From Gnetum montanum (lineage: Eukaryota > Streptophyta > Gnetopsida > Gnetales > Gnetaceae), in NCBI GenBank assembly GCA_015680685.1, contig MNCI01023384.1:1-64000 (forward strand): a DNA stretch of 64,000 nt, in the 5' to 3' direction. How positions within the stretch are numbered: position 1 is the first letter of the stretch; every line of letters begins with the position of its first letter. Shown piece by piece: positions 20,834-32,152 of this stretch. Position numbers and translations under genes: made by a program. The notes under the pieces were generated by a model that had not been told where the DNA came from, did no database searches, and saw only the letters and a list, made by a program, of their open reading frames with translations.

Positions 20834-23664
20834 ATGGAATCCTTTCAAATTAACTCAGTAACACTACCAATCACTGAAACTTCGAACCCTATGACTGCTA
20901 CGGAATCCATAACTATCATTGAACAAGTAAACCCTCAAGGCCCTACACGCTAGTCGCTTAGGATACAGGGCAAAGACCCTACCTATGCCACTCTTACACC
21001 CGAACAGTACAACTTCATATGTGTCAAAATCCAAGCCAACCTACCTATCGATCGTACGGAAAGGGAAGCAAAATGAAATTATGAACTTATCGACAAGGGG
21101 GGTCGTGAGTTCATCCCTTCAGCATTTGACATAATCCTGCTCTTTGAACACCATCATAGACTCATATCCCAACTTCTCATGGCTAGAAGTCAAGCCTTAC
21201 AGCTACCTCCCATAGAGCCTCAAGATGAAGAAGATGACTTTGCAGCCCAATCTGAACATGGAGAATCATACCATACCGTTAGCCCCCATGCCCATACAAA
21301 CCCACTGTTTCAACCGTTCCTGGAAGAAACAATATTTCCACCACTAACTTCCTTACGAGAAGTAGCCATTCCCATCCCCATATTCTCCAAGTCCAACGTT
21401 CAAACTAATGCATCTACTTCTGTCATACCATTGCAAACACAATTTCAACAGACTAATGCAGGAATGAATTCTCGACCTCAAGCGATTGGAATGCCATTAG
21501 TCATACCTATTTCCACGTCCACTCATTATGTACCTCAAGTGCAAATCCAAAAAACACCAACAATCACTTCACAACCTATGACTGGGTAGTGGGTCCCACC
21601 AGCTGTTCAGCAAAACCCGTCTACTCACTACAGTGTACCACATCCCATAATCTCAGCCCTAAATGTTGTCCCGCCACAACAAACAATAGTCCAACAACCT
21701 CTTTTTCCACAAATGATGCCACAATCAAGTCATTATCAATTACCATCAACCCAAACCGCCAGTCTACCTACCATCCAAGAATGGGCAGACACACAAAAAA
21801 TGATGCACTCCTTGGCAGAGGAATTAAAATGCCTTAAAACTTTGAACAATGAGGAAGTCAAAGTACTAGATTTCTATCAAGATGACCTGATTGACCCCTG
21901 AGTTCCACCCTTAACCTTGCCAAAAGGAGTCTCGTTACCTCAGTTGACCAAGTACAATGGAGAGGGAGACCCAAATGCCCACCTAATGACATTCTAAACC
22001 AAAAGTATTTTGCTTCAGGCATGGCCCCATGTAATTCTGCATGTATTTACTATGTCCTTAGCAGGAAGAGCCTTAGACTGGTACCGATCCTTACCCTGTA
22101 GCTCTATATCTTCTCTAGAGGATTTTTTGCACCAATTTGTTACCCATTTCAAATACAATCTAAAACCTGAAGCCATGTTAGATAGCTTGATCCAAATTAA
22201 ACAAGCACCTTTAGAGCCAGCACAAAAGTTTATCCAAAGATGGACCGCCTCCCTGAATGAACTTCACGAACCTATTCCTGAAACATATCTGCTTAACATC
22301 CTCGTACTTTATTCCTTAAGGTGGCCGCAAATGACTTCATTAAATCAAATCTTTATTATCTAAAACCTTGTACTTTGAGTCAAGCATTTGTACAAATTAA
22401 AGACATAGAAGAGGCTACACAAACAAGTAATGACCCAGCCTACTCAACCTTTAGGAGCCAACACACAAGAAAAGATAAATCTAAAACAACGGTAGCAGTA
22501 GTGGCTGAAACAGCTCGACCTAGTCACCCAGGACAAAAGGGAAAACAACCTGTTGTCCCAAACAACTATGAAAGAACCACACCCACTCCTACACCTGAAA
22601 ATTCTTCAAATAGAAACAACAACACAGGTCATTCTCGTACCTTCGAAAAGAAATACCTTGCTTAATACACACCATTGCCCATGAAGCCTTCACAACTACT
22701 TGATCAACTTCTAAAGGCTGGGCTAATTCAACACAAACAAATGTCTCCTGCAACCTCACAAAGACATGATCGCTTTTGCAAATTAGCCAAAAATCTAGCC
22801 TTAGCAATAGCTAACGAACCTCCCATTCCAAAAGGCTTTAGGTTGGATAGGTTTTGTGAATATCACCAACGATGTGGTCATGGGACTAATTACTGCTTTA
22901 CGTTGAAACAAGACATACAACGCATGATTAATAAGGGTGAAGTGGTGTTCGATGAGACAAACCTGGTAAGATCCCAAAACCAATCCATGGGGGTCTACAA
23001 GGATCCTCTCAATACCAATACTAATGATGCACCATATGTGATTAATACTATCCATGTGGAAGACAAACAAGATGTTCCTCGAAAACCTTTTGTGATTCGT
23101 AGGCATTTAGAAAACACACCTACCCCAACATATCCTCAAATCCCTTTCACCATGTGCACATCCCCCACACCGTCAAAACCATTCATCATGCACATACCTC
23201 CTTCGATTACCACCACAACAAACATACCATCTGAAAACCGACCCATTCCCATTGTGGTCCGGGTGCCAAAACACCTTGGCGCACAACCCGCCTCCACTTC
23301 TCGATGACCTTTGCGAGAACGTCTTGGCGATAGGCTAATAAGAGAGCACCTGGAAAGAGAAAAAAGAGAGCGCATGGAGAGAGAAAACCATATACACGAA
23401 TTAGGATGGCCAAAGCCTACATCGCTAAGCGTCATTCCCATGAGTCTGTCCATTAATGAGCCTAGTACAAGTGACCAAAACAAAGATGATGTCACGAGTC
23501 ATATCCCAAACCCAGCATCCTCAGCTACTAACGTAAAAACCCCTCCACGAGAAATACGAATGCTAGGTCAAATGGACCAAATCTCTATGGATAAGACTGT
23601 CCCAAATGGTAAAGACCTTCACACAAGCCTTAAAACAAAAGAATACTTCTTTAAGTTTGTATGA
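20834..23664 (+). pseudogene. gag of element D, broken by stops and one frameshift
   Basis: The ATG at 20834 opens a frame that stays in register to 22361 through five stops. It then continues in a second frame (22321-23664) after a shift. The capsid-like core lies around 22010-22360 (WPHVILHVF, AGRALDWYRSLP, FLHQFVTHFKYN). The nucleocapsid-like motif FCEYHQRCGHGTNYC near 22850-22900 is followed by LKQDIQRMINKGEV. A basic, arginine/glutamate-rich segment (REHLEREKRERMERE) follows at about 23330-23390. The region N-terminal to the capsid is glutamine/proline-rich. All of the stops could derive from CAG, CAA or CGA codons. Confidence 0.8.
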
Positions 23665-24430
23665 CCTAGTAATGACTTCACCAGTACATTGAGAGGCTCT
23701 CGTACGGATGCTAACTTCAATTCCTATTAGTGAGGATCTTCCTGTAGATGAACCATCCATTTATGCAGTATTATCCCCACAACTTCAGGAATCAGAGACC
23801 ACATCCCTAGAGTTCCGTGTTAAGGACATTAAGCTAGATGAGAAAATAGGGGAAATCACCACAGCCCCTATGTTCATAACAATATAGGTTGATCATTTCA
23901 AAATATGTAGGGTGCATGTCGATGATGGTGCGGCAACAAATGTAATACCTTTTTCCGTCATTGAAAAATTGGGACTCACTGAACAAGTACAACCCACGAC
24001 AACCTCTTTCTTGAGATCCTTCAGTGGTTCCTGTGTGGGAGTGAAAGACATGGTTATCTTAGATTTCATAGCCGGTGACCAATTCCCTACATCAGCTGAA
24101 TTCATAGTGGTTAATGAAATGTCAGAGTTTAATCTGATCCTAGGATGTCCTTGGCTAGCTCAACTTAAAGTCGTATCTTCACCAATCCATCAGGAGATCC
24201 ACCTACCTTACAAGGATGGTGAGATAATCATACATGGGGATACAATAGCATCAATCACTTCCTCATACCTTGAGGTAGGTCAAGGATCACAAATTGAGTT
24301 CGTTAAGCCTAAACAAGAAACCGTGAACATACATCAAAACGTGAACCCAACGTTGACTCACAATCGAACTAGCACTGAAGAAATACAAGAAGACGCAAAC
24401 ATAGGAGCCATTCCTACTAATGTCTCTTAG
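23665..24430 (+). pseudogene. Aspartic protease domain of element D
   Basis: From 23912 the frame shows the retropepsin active-site region VDDGAATNVIPF (D-x-G with the following hydrophobic pair). It later has FNLILGCPWLAQLKVV followed by SPIHQEIHLPYKDG, the second hallmark of plant Ty3/gypsy proteases. The frame is different from that of gag and RT, as expected for a decayed polyprotein. It ends at a stop at 24428. Confidence 0.8.
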
Positions 24431-25560
24431 TCAGAACTACCCTTTGACATCACCGATGAAGGGGAAAGTGAATATAAAATCATACCCATATGCCCAACCC
24501 CACACGTTAAGCTACAAAAGATCAAGAGGCAACTCAACGATTAGAACGAATGAGACGAAATGTCTAAAATGACGTTAAACTACAAAATGTTTGAAATGGC
24601 ATTAAACTACGAAATGTCCAAAATGACGTTAAACTACGACATGTCTAGTATGACGTTAAAACTGCCAACAAACGTCCGCAATGACATTAAACTAGCCACG
24701 GTCAGAAATGGCTGGTTCCGTTTAAAACTTTTTCAAAACGTTACTACCTTTGGCCCACCATGGCATAAAACTAGTAATCCTTTCTTTAACAATAGATGCA
24801 ACAGTCCATCAAGACTTTAAACTGATGTACCAAGCCTGAAATGGCTTTAAACTAGAGCCAACAAGTTATAGATTTACGAACTCTCGTCATTTTACATTGA
24901 ATTTTTGCTTCCAAGTTACAAGTTACAATTTAAATTCTTGCACGGTCGTTGCTTTCTTTTCCAAGTATTTACCTTACATCTCGCTTTACACTTTAGAAAT
25001 TTATGTTACATTTAATTGCACACATATACTCTAGAAAAATAAGAAGAACAATAAAAAACATGAAAAATAACAAAAATATTTACATAAAACATCAAGATAA
25101 CGAAGAAATTTAACCATTTTATATCACAATTAAATTCAGGCCATTACATCAGTCTTTATACATTCCACCAAACATGAAAACTTAAAAATAGTGCATACAC
25201 TTAGTTCAAATGGTAAGTCAACATGCGGCCTGGTATGGCCTTAAACTGCCATGCGGCCCGGTATGGTCTTAAACTGCCATAATTGCCACTGCATCTCCTA
25301 AATTTCTCAGTGCACAGCTTATCCTCTGTTCGTTTACACTTTGTAACTCTCCTACTGCGGGAGTGTCTCTTATTTTGCTCCTGTTTTAATTGGAAGGAGC
25401 GAGCATCATAGCCACCAACAACACCCTCTCAGTATTGTCTCTCAACGGACCATATGGAGATGTAGAAAGAGTGATCCACTAGAATCTTTGGATCTAAATC
25501 CATCCACCTATACTGATTTGATAGCCTCCACTTAAGAAACGTCAGATTGGCCTAAAAACG
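24431..25560 (+). other. Non-coding spacer between protease and RT of element D
   Basis: About 1.1 kb without a coherent frame separates protease from RT. It starts with a degenerate 27-bp tandem repeat. It then has AT-rich sequence (24880-25140) and two copies of a GCCATGCGGCC-like / GGTATGG-CTTAAACTGCCAT phrase (25220-25282). Ogre-type Tat elements carry an intron at this position; I could not identify convincing splice sites, so that comparison is only positional. Confidence 0.6.
24558..24667 (+). repeat. 27-bp tandem repeat in the protease-RT spacer
   Basis: Four units follow the pattern AAATGTCTAAAATGACGTTAA plus ACTACG. They are followed by looser relatives (ATGACATTAAACTAGCC, ATGGCTTTAAACTAGAG) to about 24860. 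The core ATGAC-TTAAACT is the same as in the repeats after the integrase (28771 onward). Confidence 0.8.
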
Positions 25561-27319
25561 TAGCTAAAACTCTAAATCTAGAAGCTAACAATATTAGTGA
25601 AGATCCTCTGGTTGAAATCCCCATTACCGCAGTCAATGACAAAGCCAGAACCTTGAAATTAAGTGCCTTACTAGATCCACAACTCGTAGGTGAAATCACT
25701 CAGGTTTTAAAAGACAACATAAAAACATTTGCATGGTCATATATAGACATGTTGGGACTAGACCCCCGGATCATCCAACATAACATTATTCTTGATGAAA
25801 AAATTAAACCAGTAAAGCAAAAAGCACGAAAGGTTAGACCTGAAGTGGCATGAGCAGTCTGCACTGAGATCACAAAGCTCTACCAAGCCGGTTTCATCCA
25901 AGCCATCGACTATTCTGATTGGGTATCAAACATTGTTGTAGTCCCCAAGAAGAACGGTAGTATACGCATATGCATTGACTTCCGTGACCTCAACATAGCC
26001 ACTATAAAAGATGACTTTCCTTTGCCCAACATTGATCAACTTATTGACACGACAGCTGGGCATGCACTGTTATCCTTTATGGACGTATTTTCAAGCTACA
26101 ATCAAGTAAGAATTAATCTAGAGCATCAACTTAGGACAACTTTTATGACACCTTGGGGGAAATTTTGTTATACAATGATGCCATTTGGCCTTAAAAATGC
26201 AGGTGCTACATATTAGCGAGCAATGACATACATATTTAGTGACTACATGTTCAATTTGCTCAATGATTATGTTGATGATATAGCAGTCAAGTCTAAAAAA
26301 ACTGAACAACATGCAAAAGATCTAGACTTAGTGCTTAAACGTTGTCTCAAATATGACATTAGGCTCAACCCAAAAAAGTGCGTCTTCGGTGTTAAAATAG
26401 GCAAAATGCTTTTCCTAGTTTTCGAAATAGGGATACAGGTAGACCCTGATAAGGTTAAAGCGATAACCAATATGCAACCACCAAGAAACCTTACTGAACT
26501 ACGCAGCCTCCAAGGTAGGCTGCAATTCATTAAATACTTTATCAAAAGGCTAACGGATAAGTTGAGTCCCATGCAACATCTATTATGAAAGAATGTACAT
26601 TTCCAATGGACTCAACAATGCCAAGAAGCGTTTAAGAACATAAAACAAGAGTTGGCCCAGCTACCAACTGTTTATCCTCCATAAAGTGACAAACCTTTCT
26701 ACATCTTTCTTGCAACTTTCGGTTCCTCCATCGCATCCATGCTTTGTCAAAAACGTCAAGATGGGGCTAAGATCCCTGTATATTATCTAAGCCATGCTTT
26801 AATAGCCTATGAACAATGATACAACGACATAGAAAAATCATGCCTCGCCCTCGTCTTCTCTTTGAAGAAATGGCGACATTATCTCTTCTGTAATCAGGTT
26901 TACATCATTTGCAAGGATAATGTTCTCCATGCCATCACTAATAACATCTATGAGTCAAGTAGGTTAGCTAGGTGGAAAACGATGATTGCAGAGTTTGATT
27001 TACACTATGTCATTTAATCTTCCACAAAAGGTCAAGTAATAGCCAAGCAACTAACCATCTCACCGACGCACGATCAAGCAACAATAAACCCCGAATTCCC
27101 AGATGAAAATGTTAACAATGTAGACACCATACCTGATGATTATGAGGCAATCCTCTACATTGATGGAGCTTCAACCTCTCAAGGAGGAAGTGCCGCAGCC
27201 ATTTTAACATACCCCTATAGAGAAATCCAACCTTCTGCCTAGCGCTTAAACTTTCCTTGCACCAATAACATAGCAGAATACGATGGTCTTCTTAGAGGAC
27301 TTCAAGTAGCGTTAACTTC
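25561..27319 (+). pseudogene. Reverse transcriptase, RNase H and second RNase H of element D
   Basis: One frame with several stops reads through the RT: IKPVKQKARK, GFIQAIDYSDWVSNIVVVPK, CIDFRDLN, PLPNIDQLID, FMDVFSSYNQ, MPFGLKNAGATY and the catalytic YVDD (26270-26281). A connection domain follows, with SLQGRLQFIKYFI. The RNase H is next (KPFYIFLATFGSSIASMLCQ, then PVYYLSHAL and EKSCLALVFSLKKWRHYL). After a short linker a second RNase H-like domain begins (ILYIDGASTSQGGSAAA, then NNIAEYDGLLRGLQVAL). It runs into the N gap at 27320. The second RNase H is typical of Tat-lineage elements. Every stop is explicable by a C-to-T change. Confidence 0.9.
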
Positions 27320-28271
27320 NNNNNNNNNNNNNNNNNNNNNNNNNNNNNNNNNNNNNNNNNNNNNNNNNNNNNNNNNNNNNNNNNNNNNNNNNNNNNNNNN
27401 NNNNNNNNNNNNNNNNNNNNNNNNNNNNNNNNNNNNNNNNNNNNNNNNNNNNNNNNNNNNNNNNNNNNNNNNNNNNNNNNNNNNNNNNNNNNNNNNNNNN
27501 NNNNNNNNNNNNNNNNNNNNNNNNNNNNNNNNNNNNNNNNNNNNNNNNNNNNNNNNNNNNNNNNNNNNNNNNNNNNNNNNNNNNNNNNNNNNNNNNNNNN
27601 NNNNNNNNNNNNNNNNNNNNNNNNNNNNNNNNNNNNNNNNNNNNNNNNNNNNNNNNNNNNNNNNNNNNNNNNNNNNNNNNNNNNNNNNNNNNNNNNNNNN
27701 NNNNNNNNNNNNNNNNNNNNNNNNNNNNNNNNNNNNNNNNNNNNNNNNNNNNNNNNNNNNNNNNNNNNNNNNNNNNNNNNNNNNNNNNNNNNNNNNNNNN
27801 NNNNNNNNNNNNNNNNNNNNNNNNNNNNNNNNNNNNNNNNNNNNNNNNNNNNNNNNNNNNNNNNNNNNNNNNNNNNNNNNNNNNNNNNNNNNNNNNNNNN
27901 NNNNNNNNNNNNNNNNNNNNNNNNNNNNNNNNNNNNNNNNNNNNNNNNNNNNNNNNNNNNNNNNNNNNNNNNNNNNNNNNNNNNNNNNNNNNNNNNNNNN
28001 NNNNNNNNNNNNNNNNNNNNNNNNNNNNNNNNNNNNNNNNNNNNNNNNNNNNNNNNNNNNNNNNNNNNNNNNNNNNNNNNNNNNNNNNNNNNNNNNNNNN
28101 NNNNNNNNNNNNNNNNNNNNNNNNNNNNNNNNNNNNNNNNNNNNNNNNNNNNNNNNNNNNNNNNNNNNNNNNNNNNNNNNNNNNNNNNNNNNNNNNNNNN
28201 NNNNNNNNNNNNNNNNNNNNNNNNNNNNNNNNNNNNNNNNNNNNNNNNNNNNNNNNNNNNNNNNNNNNNNN
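27320..28271. other. Assembly gap (952 N) over the integrase of element D
   Basis: This is a run of N between the second RNase H and the integrase C-terminus. The integrase zinc finger and catalytic core should lie here. Long open frames that span it on the minus strand are artefacts of unknown bases. Confidence 0.98.
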
Positions 28272-28752
28272 ATGGCATGAACAATTAGTCTATGCTTTGT
28301 GGGCTTATAGAATGACACATCAAACCTCCACAAGTAAAACTCCATATAGTCTTGTATACGGATCTGAAGTTTTTTTACCTTTAAAATTGCAGGTTCCCTC
28401 ATTGCAGATAACTCTCTCCGATCTCCTCGATGAAAGTCAAAACAATGAACTACGCATCACTGATCTTGAATCGGTAGAGGAGGAATATGTACGAACGCTT
28501 GATCAAATTGAATGGTACCAAAAACAATAGAGAAAAAGGCACAAGCACAATCTCCATAAATGCCCGATCAAAGAAGGAGATCTAGTCCTTAAGGTCTCCC
28601 AAGAACATCCAAATAAATTCTCAGCCAACTGGGAAGGACCTTACCTAGTCACCAAGGCATACAACAATGGAGCATTCAAACTTGCTGACATGGACGGAAA
28701 TGAGTTCGTTAATCCTACAAACCATTTGTACTTGAAAATGTACTATGTCTGA
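28272..28752 (+). pseudogene. Integrase C-terminal part of element D
   Basis: The frame reads LVYALWAYRMTHQTSTSKTP, then YSLVYGSEVFLPL, the normal end of the Ty3/gypsy integrase core. After one in-frame stop it continues with the C-terminal barrel (KEGDLVLKVSQEHPNKFSAN, then WEGPYLV, then GAFKLADMDG and NPTNHLYLKMYYV). It closes at a TGA at 28750-28752. No chromodomain follows, in agreement with a non-chromovirus. Confidence 0.88.
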
Positions 28753-28770
28753 CAAACTTGAGGTAAGAAT

Positions 28771-28960
28771 AGTCCTGCCATCATGACTTAAAACTGATAC
28801 CACATAGTAGTCCTGGCATCATGAATTAAAACTGATACCACATAGTAGTCCTGGCATCATGAATTAAAACTGATACCACAGAGTAGTCCTGACATCATGA
28901 CTTAAAACTAATACCACAAAATAGTCCTAGCATCATGACTTAAAACTGATACCACAGAGT
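28771..28960 (+). repeat. 38-bp minisatellite, five copies, after pol of element D
   Basis: Units start AGTCCTG at 28771, 28809, 28847, 28885 and 28923, each exactly 38 bp apart with few differences (core CATCATGA-TTAAAACTGATA). Beyond 28960 looser relatives with a TATAAACTAG core continue to about 29180. Tat-lineage elements are known for variable tandem repeats in the 3' UTR. Confidence 0.9.
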
Positions 28961-30342
28961 TCTGTACGGTATGACACTAAACTGCTACATCCATCCACCA
29001 TGACATGAAACTAGCATCCAGAGTTCACTAATACTATAAACTAGTTTGCCTCTTCATAGTCTGCTATGACTATAAACTAGCAATGCATCGTCTGCCACGA
29101 CGCTAAACTGGCACTATCCAAGGGGTTATGATGTGAAACTAAACCACAACAATCCACTAAGACTATAAACTAGTGACATCATCAACGACCAGGAAAAACT
29201 TGAAAAGATGTATCGCTGCAATCGACTGTTCATGTTCCACAAAGACTTGCTGCATGATTTATCTCATAGGCTCTAATAAAGTTAATGTTTTTCATGATTC
29301 TATTTGCTTTGAAAATTGCACGCAATCACTCCATCTCCTTGTTTAAAGTGTTTAGCTGACTGTTTCATTTGTGATTTTCTTGTCTTCTTGGAGTTGTGTT
29401 TGCAGGATGACACCTCTGAGGCGTTCATGCATAGATGCACTTCATCATGATGACAAGGTATCACATTTTTCGTGACGCACGTAACTAGGTTAATCAATTC
29501 ATTCATGATTACATTCCCAACTCCTGATACATCCCCTATTTCCCCCATCATTCCCCAATTATCCTACTCAATTATACCCCTAGATGCATTCCACTTAGCT
29601 CAACACTCTTGATACACTGTTGCACACTGTAACTCCCTAAGTAGTCGCAACACAAAACACAGTACACAATGCATGACATAAAATGTAAGTGCTCGAACAT
29701 GAGCATAACACTAAAAGCAAGCTCTTTCAAAAAGACCAAAGAGAAAAAAAAGAAACAAATGAGAAAAAAAAAAGAAAAACAACAAAAAGGTCAAAGAGAA
29801 AAATGCACGAAAAAGGTCTTCATGACCATGTTAACATCATAAACCATGGACTGTTGGCTCTTCTCATACAAGCCCCAGGTGAGAAGGCAATTGTCTTGAA
29901 AAATATTTACACTCGTGTCTCAAAGAGACCATGTTGCACATCATCGCATGACTTTGGCTATTTATAACGGGCCTCGCAAATACTCTATAAGAGTCTCGTT
30001 TCTCTAAAGAACGCACCTCCTATATCTTGGTTTCGAGTCTACTGAAAACCCGGCTATTGACAAGGATCAATGACATAACTTATTCATGAGAGAGCATTCC
30101 TCTCCCACAAATTCCAATAGCAATTTTCATCCTTGACCAACTCCTGGCTTCCCTGGTTACAACCGATTCCCTTGCATCTTGAACCACATTCCCTCAATCC
30201 CATGTACTTTTGAAAACGATGCAATGACATCCAGCCAAGGATTGACGATTAATGTTTGGTACTTGATCATTCATGGTGTTTTGCACTTCTTTGTCAACGC
30301 CTCTCGAGTGGATTCCTCCAGAAGTCAACAAAGATGGACCAA
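28961..30342 (+). other. 3' untranslated region of element D
   Basis: The region holds the degenerate repeat tail to about 29180 and a purine-rich stretch of A and G (29715-29800). It then runs on to the 3' LTR through a short AACAAAGATGGACC segment that may be the polypurine primer. No further coding domain is visible. Short frames here (29300-29551 minus, 29689-29967 plus) show no family features. Confidence 0.6.
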
Positions 30343-32147
30343 TGAAACACCACTAATTTTGGCCTAACACTTTGAAACAAGAACAACTCGAGCCCTTTCA
30401 AGCATTCGAGAGGCAAAATTTAACTAAGGCATGAAACTCAAGTCTAGGTTGCTCAAGCAAGCTTGATCACACTGTTAAGCTAGCTTCCCCTCAGCGTGAG
30501 CAGCTCCAACAATTTCAAAATCAAATAAAAAGTGGTCCAAATCTGAGGGTGCAAGCCATCCTCAAGAGTTGTTGATGTCTACTCCAAGTTTCAACATTTA
30601 GGAGTCCAAATTTCAAGCCAAACTACACATTTTTTGTAGGTCACGCTAGGCAGTCATGCTAGGCGTGACCACAGCTTGACCAACTTTCAGAGCCTCAAAA
30701 CAGCATCAAAATGGTCTAATTTTGAAGGGACAAGTCACCCTCAAGGTCCATTAATGATTTCTCCAAGTTTCAGCCTCCAGAACTTCAGATTTCAGCTCCA
30801 AAAATGCTCATTTTTCTCACTGACGCCCAGGTCACGCTGGCAACGTGAGTCTAGCAAAACCAACTTTCAGAAAATTCCAAAAATTTCCAAAAAAATCCAG
30901 AAAATTCTCAGCATCAGAAAATTTTAGAAAATTCCAGAAAATTCTCAACATCAGAAAATTCTTGAAAATTCTCAACATTAGCAACTCCCAGAAAATTCCA
31001 GAAAACGACAGAAAATTCTAGAAAATTCTCAACATCAGCAACTCCCAAAAAATTCTAGAAAATTCTCAGCATTAGCAACTCCTAGAAAATTCTCAACATT
31101 AAAAAATTCTAGAAAATTCTTAGCATCAACAACTTTTAGAAAATTCCAAAAAACTTAAGGAAAAAAAAGTTTCAAGCAAGACGGGTCGAATTTCCCTTGT
31201 ACATTTCATTGTAAATCTTCATTTGGGGGATAGTCAGGCCCTCACGGTCTAAATTAAATATACTTTCATGGGCTTAAATAACCCATAAATTGTAAAATGC
31301 GATGTACCTGGTCAAGAACGTAGCTTGTCGACACACATCCAACTCGTGCACAATTGTCCGACACACATCCAACTCTCGCCAGCACGCATCCAACGTGAGC
31401 ACAATTGTCCATTGAACACATGTCACACGATCTTGTTTCCTCTCATCTCTCAGACGTTGATTCCATCCATGGATTCCATGCCCGAGTTCGGCCCAGCTGT
31501 ATAAATACCCTGTCAATTCACATAAATAGGAGAGGGGGCAATTGGAGACATTGGCAATTCTGAGAAAGTAAAGAACCTGCAATCCTTAGGTGCTCAACAC
31601 ACCTGATTGTTGGCATCCAAGTATTTTTCACATTCATCACATCATCACGTTACATCACCCCGGGGTTAGGCATTCAACCTACCATCTACATGCAACTACG
31701 TTTTGACCGGTGCACATCTTTTCTAAGCAATACATTATTTCCGTTTTGCCAACCAAACATTATTTCCATTTTCTATTTTATGTCCTGTTTTATGTTCTGT
31801 TTACATTTCTACTTACATTCAGTTTACGTTCATTTTACACATTCAATTTAGTTTACGTCTTGTTTACGCCTTACATTTACATTTACGTCTTACATCTCAC
31901 GGCTCATGTTTACATTTTACGCGCATTTACATGTTTTAAGATATCGTTTACGATAACCCTAGCGCTAGTGGTAGCTTATGCTCGGGGAAGTCGTTGGTTG
32001 ATTTGTGTGCAAACCATCCAAGGCACTTTGCCTTCGTTTACTTTTCCAGCTTGCCCTCGGGCAAAGGCAGGGTCAACTATGTCTGCCCAATGATCTCTAG
32101 GTGTCTGTTTCCCTTCCAGCCTTACACCAATGATTTAGGTCAGTACA
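30343..32147 (+). mobile_element. 3' LTR of element D
   Basis: It begins TGAAACACCACTAATTTTGG and ends GGTCAGTACA before the target copy ATTAC. Relative to the 5' LTR it shows many substitutions, plus length changes in the GAA/TTC minisatellite. This implies an old insertion. The TATA box is at 31500-31507. Confidence 0.92.
30870..31150 (+). promoter_or_regulatory. Heat-shock-element-like array in the 3' LTR of element D
   Basis: Correctly phased alternating GAA/TTC runs occur at 30927-30944 (four units), 30954-30971 (four), 31011-31028 (four), 31053-31065 (three) and 31107-31119 (three). Single GAAaaTTC pairs lie between them. The copies differ from the 5' LTR in number and linker, so the array has rearranged as a minisatellite while keeping the 5-bp phase. 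Confidence 0.6.
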
Positions 32148-32152
32148 ATTAC

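Larger units (their letters stand above)
18770..32147 (+). mobile_element. Element D: 13.4-kb Ty3/gypsy (Tat-like) retrotransposon
   Basis: This is a complete insertion with LTRs at 18770-20601 (1,832 bp) and 30343-32147 (1,805 bp). Perfect target duplications ATTAC lie at 18765-18769 and 32148-32152. The order is LTR, primer site, gag, protease, a 1.1-kb spacer, RT, RNase H, a second RNase H-like domain, N gap, integrase C-terminus, minisatellite-bearing 3' UTR and LTR. The order RT-RH-IN defines Ty3/gypsy. The additional RVT_3-type RNase H and the gag knuckle form (C-x2-H-x3-GH-x4-C) point to the Tat clade. The frames contain roughly fifteen scattered stops and at least one frameshift, so it is no longer autonomous. 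Confidence 0.92.

Noticed and set aside
27292-28402. Minus-strand frames of 330 and 366 aa
   Set aside because: Almost wholly unknown bases of the assembly gap.
28771-28960. Possible CRISPR-like regular repeat
   Set aside because: Units are contiguous without unique spacers and lie in a plant retrotransposon; it is a minisatellite.
29300-29967. Short open frames after the integrase of element D
   Set aside because: No homology to envelope or other element proteins; low-complexity lysine/glutamate content.
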